Positions 59,547-64,000 of a DNA stretch of 64,000 bases are shown here, one piece after another; within the stretch, counting starts at the first letter, position 1; each line of letters opens with the position of its first letter. Position numbers and translations under genes: made by a program. The DNA is from 0-14-0-80-60-11 sp049322355. Lineage in GTDB: Bacteria; Desulfobacterota; Desulfobaccia; Desulfobaccales; 0-14-0-80-60-11. The DNA lies in contig JBMORG010000010.1 of NCBI GenBank assembly GCA_049322355.1, forward strand, positions 434,001 to 498,000, in the 5' to 3' direction. Under the pieces are notes generated by a model, which was not told the origin of the DNA, made no database searches, and was given only the letters and a program-made list of their open reading frames with translations.

Positions 59547-60035
59547 ATGGAATCGCGGCATACCATTGCAGTGTGGGTGGATAATACTCCCGGGGTGCTC
59601 TCCCGGGTTACCGGCTTGTTTTCCGGCCGGGGCTTCAACATTGAAAGTCTGTGCGTGGCCGAAACCATGGATCCTCAGGTCTCCCGGATCACCCTGGTTT
59701 CCGTGGGGGATGAGCAGATCATCGAGCAAATCATCAAGCAGCTCCATAAGCTCATCAACGTCATCACGGTGGTGGATTTAAGCGAATTGCCCCACGTGGA
59801 GCGGGAGATGGCCCTGGTCCGGGTCAAGGCCGAGGATAAATCCCGGGCCGAAGTGTTGCGCATCGCGGACATCTTCCGCTGCCGGGTAGTGGACGTCAGC
59901 GCCAACACTTATACCCTGGAGATCACCGGGAACCACGAAAAAATCGAAGCGGTGCTGGGCCTCCTGAAATTGCACGGCATTCAGGAAGTGGTGCGCAGCG
60001 GCACCTTGGCTATTCAGCGGAGCAAGAAGGAGTAA
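59547..60035 (+). CDS. ilvN: Acetolactate synthase small subunit
   Basis: 162-aa regulatory subunit. The ACT domain is at the N-terminus (HTIAVWVDNTPGVLSRVTGLFSGRGFNIESLCVAETMDPQVSRITLV), with the valine-binding pattern GVLxRVxxxFxxRGxNIxSL. The C-terminal half completes the ilvN family (ADIFRCRVVDVSANTYTLEITGNHEKIEAVLGLLKLHGIQEVVRSG). Follows ilvB with GGAGGGGGAG upstream. Confidence 0.95.
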   Translation: MESRHTIAVWVDNTPGVLSRVTGLFSGRGFNIESLCVAETMDPQVSRITLVSVGDEQIIEQIIKQLHKLINVITVVDLSELPHVEREMALVRVKAEDKSRAEVLRIADIFRCRVVDVSANTYTLEITGNHEKIEAVLGLLKLHGIQEVVRSGTLAIQRSKKE

Positions 60036-60126
60036 AAGAAGCTTTCAGCTATCAGCGGTCAGTAGCCAGCTTTTTTTCCAAGGCGGCATCGCCTTTATTG
60101 AATTGGCTATCCGACAGGGGGATAGC

Positions 60127-60342
60127 GTGAGCATGGGAATTCAAAGTGCACAAAAATGTTTCACTGAGAACCTTCAGCTTTTTGGTAATGCCAAAACTCA
60201 GCCAGAAAAGTTCAATCTTTACAATGGCCTTCGAGCATTAGCCGAAGCGATTGAATCTTTGGAAAAGCGAGTCGCACTGATCGAACATAACCTTAAAATT
60301 ATAAATAATAATATAATCTCGTCTAAACGTTGGAACATGTAG
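60127..60342 (+). CDS. Unknown small protein, 71 aa, ending in a repeat
   Basis: 71-aa protein with GTG start 60127 (ATG 60133 is an alternative) after AGGGGG. Helical, with FTENLQLFGNAKTQPEKFNLYNGLRALAEAIESLEKRVALIEHNLKIINNN, hence coiled-coil prone. The codon use is more AT-rich than ilvN and ilvC. The last residues WNM and the stop TAG come from a palindromic repeat. No family that I recognise. Confidence 0.45.
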   Translation: MSMGIQSAQKCFTENLQLFGNAKTQPEKFNLYNGLRALAEAIESLEKRVALIEHNLKIINNNIISSKRWNM

Positions 60343-60404
60343 GGTGGGCACTGCCCGCCATTTGCCAAAAATTTAAAGAAATCTATGGCGGGCGGCGCCC
60401 GCCC
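60337..60404. repeat. Palindromic repeat, family B, containing a stop codon
   Basis: ATGTAGGGTGGGCACTGCCC at the left and GGCGGGCGGCGCCCGCC at the right. Second copy of 44048-44110. The stop codon of the 71-aa gene is in its first six bases. Confidence 0.65.
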
Positions 60405-60427
60405 GAAATAAGGGGAAAAATTTAACC

Positions 60428-61417
60428 ATGAAGATGTATTACGATGCGGATGCGGATTTAGGGGTGCTCAAAGGCAAGAAGGTGGCCATCATCGGGTTCG
60501 GCTCCCAGGGCCACGCCCAGGCCCTCAATTTGCGGGACAGCGGCGTGGACGTGCTGGTCTCCGAAATGCCAGGGACTCCCAACTATGAGCTGGCGGAGAA
60601 ATACGGCTTCAAGCCCGTAAACGCGGCGGAGGCCGCAGCCCAGGCCCAGGTGGTGCAAATCCTGACCCAGGACCACGTCCAGGCCATGCTCTATGAGCAG
60701 GACTTGAAGCCACACATGACCAAAGGCAAGGCCTTGCTCTTTTCCCACGGCTTTAATATCCATTTCGGCCAGATTGTGCCCAGCCCCGAAATCGATGTCA
60801 TCATGGTGGCTCCCAAGGGTCCCGGCCACCTGGTGCGGAGCGAGTACGAAAAAGGCGCCGGCGTCCCTGCCCTGGTGGCGGTAGAACAGGACGCTTCCGG
60901 CAAGGCCCTGGCCACGGCCCTGGCCTACGCCAAAGGTATCGGGGCCACCCGGGCCGGGGTGTTCGAAACCTCCTTTGCCGAAGAAACGGAAACCGACCTC
61001 TTCGGGGAACAGGCCGTACTATGCGGCGGCGTCTCCGAACTGGTCAAGGCTGGGTTTGACACCCTGGTGGAAGCGGGTTACGCCCCGGAGATCGCCTACT
61101 TCGAGTGTCTCCACGAGCTCAAGCTCATCGTGGATCTTTTCTATCAGGGCGGCATCAGCTATATGCGCTATTCCGTGAGCGACACCGCGGAGTACGGGGA
61201 CTACACCCGGGGGAACCGCATCATTACCGAGGAAACCCGGGAGGAGATGCGCCAGATTCTCTATGAAGTGCAGTCCGGCGAGTTTGCTAAGGAGTGGATA
61301 TTGGAAAACCAGGCCCGGCGCCCGGTTTTCAATGCCCTCCGGCGCCAGGAAGCCGAGCACCCCATCGAGGAAGTGGGCAAAAAGCTCCGGTCCATGATGG
61401 GGTGGTTAAAAAAATAG
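60428..61417 (+). CDS. ilvC: Ketol-acid reductoisomerase
   Basis: 329-aa NADP-dependent enzyme, second step of branched-chain amino acid synthesis. N-terminal Rossmann motif GFGSQGHAQALNLRDSGVDV (residues about 20-39). The substrate part has PKGPGHLVRSEYEKGAGVPALVAVEQDASG, then ETETDLFGEQAVLCGG with the metal-binding Asp/Glu and YFECLHELKLIVDLFYQGG. Short class I form (about 330 aa). Follows ilvBN after the small gene and the repeat. Confidence 0.96.
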   Translation: MKMYYDADADLGVLKGKKVAIIGFGSQGHAQALNLRDSGVDVLVSEMPGTPNYELAEKYGFKPVNAAEAAAQAQVVQILTQDHVQAMLYEQDLKPHMTKGKALLFSHGFNIHFGQIVPSPEIDVIMVAPKGPGHLVRSEYEKGAGVPALVAVEQDASGKALATALAYAKGIGATRAGVFETSFAEETETDLFGEQAVLCGGVSELVKAGFDTLVEAGYAPEIAYFECLHELKLIVDLFYQGGISYMRYSVSDTAEYGDYTRGNRIITEETREEMRQILYEVQSGEFAKEWILENQARRPVFNALRRQEAEHPIEEVGKKLRSMMGWLKK

Positions 61418-61430
61418 AAAACTTTTGATT

Positions 61431-62087
61431 ATGACTGTGTCTGCCGCCAAAAGGCGGGGATTAATCGCCGCACCGGGTTATAATTTTATCCTGGCCGGCG
61501 TGGTGTTGATCTTCCTGGGATTGATCGGTCACTGGCCCTGGATCACTGTCCTGGGATTGCTGGCCAGCGGGTTTTTCGCCTACTTTTTCAGGGACCCGGA
61601 ACGGCCTATTCCCGGTGGTCCCGAGGCGATCGTCTCCCCCGCAGACGGCAAAGTGGTCTTTGTGGATGAAGTCCAGGAAAACCTGTTTCTTAAAGGTGCG
61701 GCCCGGCGCGTCGCCATCTTCATGGATGTCTTTGACGTCCATGTGAACCGGTCCCCGGTGGCGGGCGTCGTCACGGAGATGCAGCACCGGCCGGGGGAAT
61801 ACAAAGCGGCGTTTCGCCAGGACGCGGCAGTGCGCAACGAACAACAAGCCGTGGTCCTGGAAAGCGAAACCCGGCAGCGAGTATTGGTGACCCAGATTGC
61901 CGGACTCCTGGCCCGCCGGATTATTCCGTTTGTAAAACCCGGGCAGTACTTGGCCCGGGGCGAACGTTTCGGCATGATTTGTTTCGGCTCCCGGGTGGAC
62001 ATTTATCTGCCCCGGGAGGCCGACATCCAGGTGAAGGTTGGAGACCGGGTGAAAGCCGGGAGCAGCATAATCGGGAGGTGGGCATGA
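61431..62087 (+). CDS. psd: Phosphatidylserine decarboxylase (PSD-A type)
   Basis: 218-aa membrane-linked enzyme that turns phosphatidylserine into phosphatidylethanolamine. After an N-terminal hydrophobic segment (FILAGVVLIFLGLIGHWPWITVLGLLASGFFAYFFRDPER) comes SPADGKVVFVDE, FMDVFDVHVNRSPVAG, HRPGEYKAAF and the cleavage-site region RFGMICFGSRVDIYLP, where the Gly-Ser is the expected self-cleavage point making the pyruvoyl group. The overlap with the following pssA (ATGA) indicates a two-gene unit. Confidence 0.92.
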   Translation: MTVSAAKRRGLIAAPGYNFILAGVVLIFLGLIGHWPWITVLGLLASGFFAYFFRDPERPIPGGPEAIVSPADGKVVFVDEVQENLFLKGAARRVAIFMDVFDVHVNRSPVAGVVTEMQHRPGEYKAAFRQDAAVRNEQQAVVLESETRQRVLVTQIAGLLARRIIPFVKPGQYLARGERFGMICFGSRVDIYLPREADIQVKVGDRVKAGSSIIGRWA

Positions 62088-62911
62088 GTTTCCGCCGTAG
62101 ACGGAAAAAGAAGGACAAGCGGCGTTTTAGGGGCGTTTACCTGCTCCCCAACCTCATCACTACCGGCAGCCTGTTCGCCGGGTTTTACGCCATTGTCGCA
62201 GCCATGGATGGGCGCTTTTATGCCGCGGCCTGGGCCATTTTGATTTCATTGATCCTGGATGGCCTGGATGGCCGCATCGCGCGTCTGACCCAAAGCACTT
62301 CGGGCTTTGGGGTCCAATACGATTCCCTGGCGGACCTGGTGGCCTTCGGGGTGGCTCCGGGAATTCTAGTTTATCTCTGGTCTTTAAAGGATTTCAAACA
62401 GTTCGGCTGGGCAGCGGCTTTTCTTTTCGTGGTCTGCGGCGCCCTGCGGCTGGCCCGCTTCAATGTCCAGCAGGGGTCCATGGATCCCCGTTATTTCAAT
62501 GGCCTGCCCATCCCGGCAGCCGCCATGATGGTGGCCACATCGGTGGCCTTCTACCATGAACTGGGGGGAATCATCGCTCCGCAAGGCTCCAAGTTTGTCC
62601 TGGGCATGATGTACGTTCTGTCCTTTCTCATGGTGAGCAACATCAAGTATATCAGTTTTAAAAAGGTGGAATTATTCCGACGCCACCCCTTCCATACCCT
62701 GGTAGGCCTGGTCTTGATCTTTGTGGTGGTGGCCACCGCACCCAATATCATGGGCTTTTTGCTCATGTTGGTGTACGTGGCTTCGGGGCCCGTCAGCACT
62801 ATTATGTATTATCGCCGGCGAGCTTTATTGGAAAAGATTGAGAGTCAGACCCCAACCCCAAACCTTGGCTTGGACCTAAATGGGGGAGACGAGGCCAGGA
62901 AGCAGGCCTGA
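62084..62911 (+). CDS. pssA: CDP-diacylglycerol-serine O-phosphatidyltransferase
   Basis: 275-aa membrane enzyme making phosphatidylserine, the substrate of psd. The CDP-alcohol phosphotransferase motif DGLDGRIARLTQSTSGFGVQYDSLADL is at about 62-88 (D-G-x2-A-R-x8-G-x3-D-x3-D). Basic N-terminus MSFRRRRKKKDKRRF, then multiple hydrophobic helices. Start ATG 62084 overlaps psd's stop; upstream in-frame codons in psd are rejected. Confidence 0.93.
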   Translation: MSFRRRRKKKDKRRFRGVYLLPNLITTGSLFAGFYAIVAAMDGRFYAAAWAILISLILDGLDGRIARLTQSTSGFGVQYDSLADLVAFGVAPGILVYLWSLKDFKQFGWAAAFLFVVCGALRLARFNVQQGSMDPRYFNGLPIPAAAMMVATSVAFYHELGGIIAPQGSKFVLGMMYVLSFLMVSNIKYISFKKVELFRRHPFHTLVGLVLIFVVVATAPNIMGFLLMLVYVASGPVSTIMYYRRRALLEKIESQTPTPNLGLDLNGGDEARKQA

Positions 62912-63050
62912 ACGCTGCTTGGCCGCCTCTCCCCGAAAACAGTCCTGCTGTCAGTTTCAAAACAATATATTGCGGTTGAACCAATCTGGTACCGGGGTCG
63001 AGCGCCCCGGGGTATCTATCTCATTTGTTTAAAGATATTAAAAAGTGGCA

Positions 63051-64000
63051 ATGAGGTCGGTTTTTCTTAAAATCATCGGTGTGCTTTTCAGCTTCCTGGT
63101 AGCCTTTGCCGTGGCCGAGGGTGCTGTGCGGCTGTTCCGGCCCCAGGAGGTAGGGCCGGTGCGCTTTGCCTGTGACCCGGAACTGGGCGAAATTCCTGTG
63201 CCCGGCCAACACGGAGAAAGAAGGCTCCCTGGGGTATTTGCCTTTACGTACAGCAACAACTCCCTGGGTTGGCGGGGCCGCCGGGAATACCGGGAGACCA
63301 AGCAAACCAAATACCGGGTGCTCTTCCTGGGAGATTCCTTTACCTACGGCCTGGGGGTCAATGACGATCAGACCTTCGCCGCCCAGGTTGAAAAGATTTT
63401 GACCGGGGACCGCCTGTCCGTAGAAATTATGAACGCCGGCTGCCCCGGCAAAGGCACTGATTATGAATTGAAATTATTTGACACCCTCGGGCGCAAATTC
63501 CATCCCGATCTTACGGTTCTGTGCTTTTTTTGCAATGATTTTCAGGACAACGAGCGTGGAGAATATTATAATATCGGTAAGCAGGGCGAACTTCAGGTCA
63601 AACCCCTGAACTGCGACCAGGGCGCTTTGAAAAAAATCCTCTTTAATCTGCCCGGTTACAATTGGCTGATTTCCTGGTCCCAGGCGGCCAACCTGGTGAA
63701 GCAGGCAGGGGTCGATGTGCTTGTGAACCGGGTCCGGGAAACCGGTCCCATGGCCACGGCCGGACTGGTGGTTTCATATAACCAAGGTGCTGAGGGTTTT
63801 GCCAACCAGACTAATAAAAGATTAACTAACATATACATCGGGCAATTGAACGCCGCAGTTAAGAATGCCGCTGGTTCGCTGATAATGTTTTATATTCCGG
63901 TTTCCCAGGAAGTGCGGGAGTATCAAAGGAGTCGGACAATCTCCGCCGATGAGCAGGCGTGTGTGCATATAGCTGCAGACAACGGTATTTTGCTGTGGTC
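63051..64000 (+). CDS. SGNH/GDSL-like membrane-anchored protein, 5' part
   Basis: At least 316 residues; the gene continues beyond the window. The N-terminus MRSVFLKIIGVLFSFLVAFAVAEGAVRLF is a signal anchor. The GDSL-type block LFLGDSFTYGLGVNDDQTFA is at about 93-112 with the Ser expected to be nucleophilic; later NAGCPGKGTDYELKLFDTLGRKFHPDLTVLCFFCNDFQDNE has a family-like Asn motif. Families with this layout acylate or deacylate polysaccharide at the cell surface; the substrate is not known. ATG 63051 is the first in frame after a stop. Confidence 0.75.
   Translation, partial: MRSVFLKIIGVLFSFLVAFAVAEGAVRLFRPQEVGPVRFACDPELGEIPVPGQHGERRLPGVFAFTYSNNSLGWRGRREYRETKQTKYRVLFLGDSFTYGLGVNDDQTFAAQVEKILTGDRLSVEIMNAGCPGKGTDYELKLFDTLGRKFHPDLTVLCFFCNDFQDNERGEYYNIGKQGELQVKPLNCDQGALKKILFNLPGYNWLISWSQAANLVKQAGVDVLVNRVRETGPMATAGLVVSYNQGAEGFANQTNKRLTNIYIGQLNAAVKNAAGSLIMFYIPVSQEVREYQRSRTISADEQACVHIAADNGILLW

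Noticed and set aside
1..64000. CRISPR array
   Set aside because: No regularly spaced identical short repeats seen; repeated palindromes are dispersed, not arrayed.

Overview
The window looks like a chromosome segment of a GC-rich Desulfobacterota/deltaproteobacterium, possibly Desulfobacca-like. This placement is inferred from gene content and order (rimP-nusA-infB-DUF503-rbfA-truB-rpsO-pnp-M16 peptidase; ilvB-ilvN-ilvC followed by psd-pssA), not from a database search. Most genes use ATG, with several GTG/TTG starts and clear purine-rich Shine-Dalgarno sites. Intergenic regions carry several families of palindromic repeats.

Region 1 (1-3.8 kb) holds the 3' part of an APC-type permease, a minus-strand KtrB/TrkH-KtrA/TrkA potassium uptake pair with overlapping ATGA, and a broken plus-strand trkA remnant (one frameshift, then truncation).

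Region 2 (3.87-28.1 kb, minus strand) is a near-continuous operon for an extracellular contractile injection system (eCIS, Afp/PVC-like). In transcription order it encodes: sheath, tube, a Zn-ribbon protein, a Pro/Glu-rich protein, a DUF4255 tail terminator, an AAA+ ATPase, a 77-aa protein, a CIS tube-domain (Afp7-like) protein, LysM/tail X, gpD-like hub, gpV spike, gp25, two baseplate J-type proteins, tail protein I, a DUF6519 protein, a small unknown, a DUF4157 protein with a peptidoglycan-binding-like segment, a second unknown, and a DUF4157 protein with a possible caspase/DUF4347-like C-terminus. There is no capsid, terminase, integrase or lysis gene, so it is not an ordinary prophage. The promoter-distal end looks like the cargo/effector module, and several of its proteins share similar N-termini. 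I see no obvious long tape-measure protein and no obvious tail fibre.

Region 3 (28.1-36.5 kb, plus strand) has a spacer with a probable eCIS promoter and a small gene remnant, a secreted protein with three repeats and an RGG-rich tail, a 57-aa membrane ORF missed by length cut-offs that sits directly before a P2-type cation ATPase, and an alpha-glucan phosphorylase.

Region 4 (36.5-48.8 kb) contains tRNA-Leu(CAG), ribF, a Cys-rich small protein, tRNA-Gly(CCC) and the translation/RNA-processing cluster rimP to pnp, ending with an M16 peptidase. The rimP leader can form hairpins, one of which covers the rimP Shine-Dalgarno site.

Region 5 (48.9-57.4 kb) contains two DUF3108 paralogues, a J-domain protein, pyrR and unknown proteins. 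It also has a striking AT-rich 0.8-kb insertion flanked by a 116-bp duplication of the 5' end of a yjbQ-type gene. Downstream are a candidate non-coding RNA (promoter, closed fold, terminator) and a 43-aa ORF with a PEP-CTERM-like tail.

Region 6 (57.5-64 kb) has a near-consensus promoter followed by DUF465-ilvB-ilvN, a small gene, ilvC, then psd-pssA (phosphatidylethanolamine synthesis), and a partial SGNH-hydrolase-like membrane-anchored protein running off the end.
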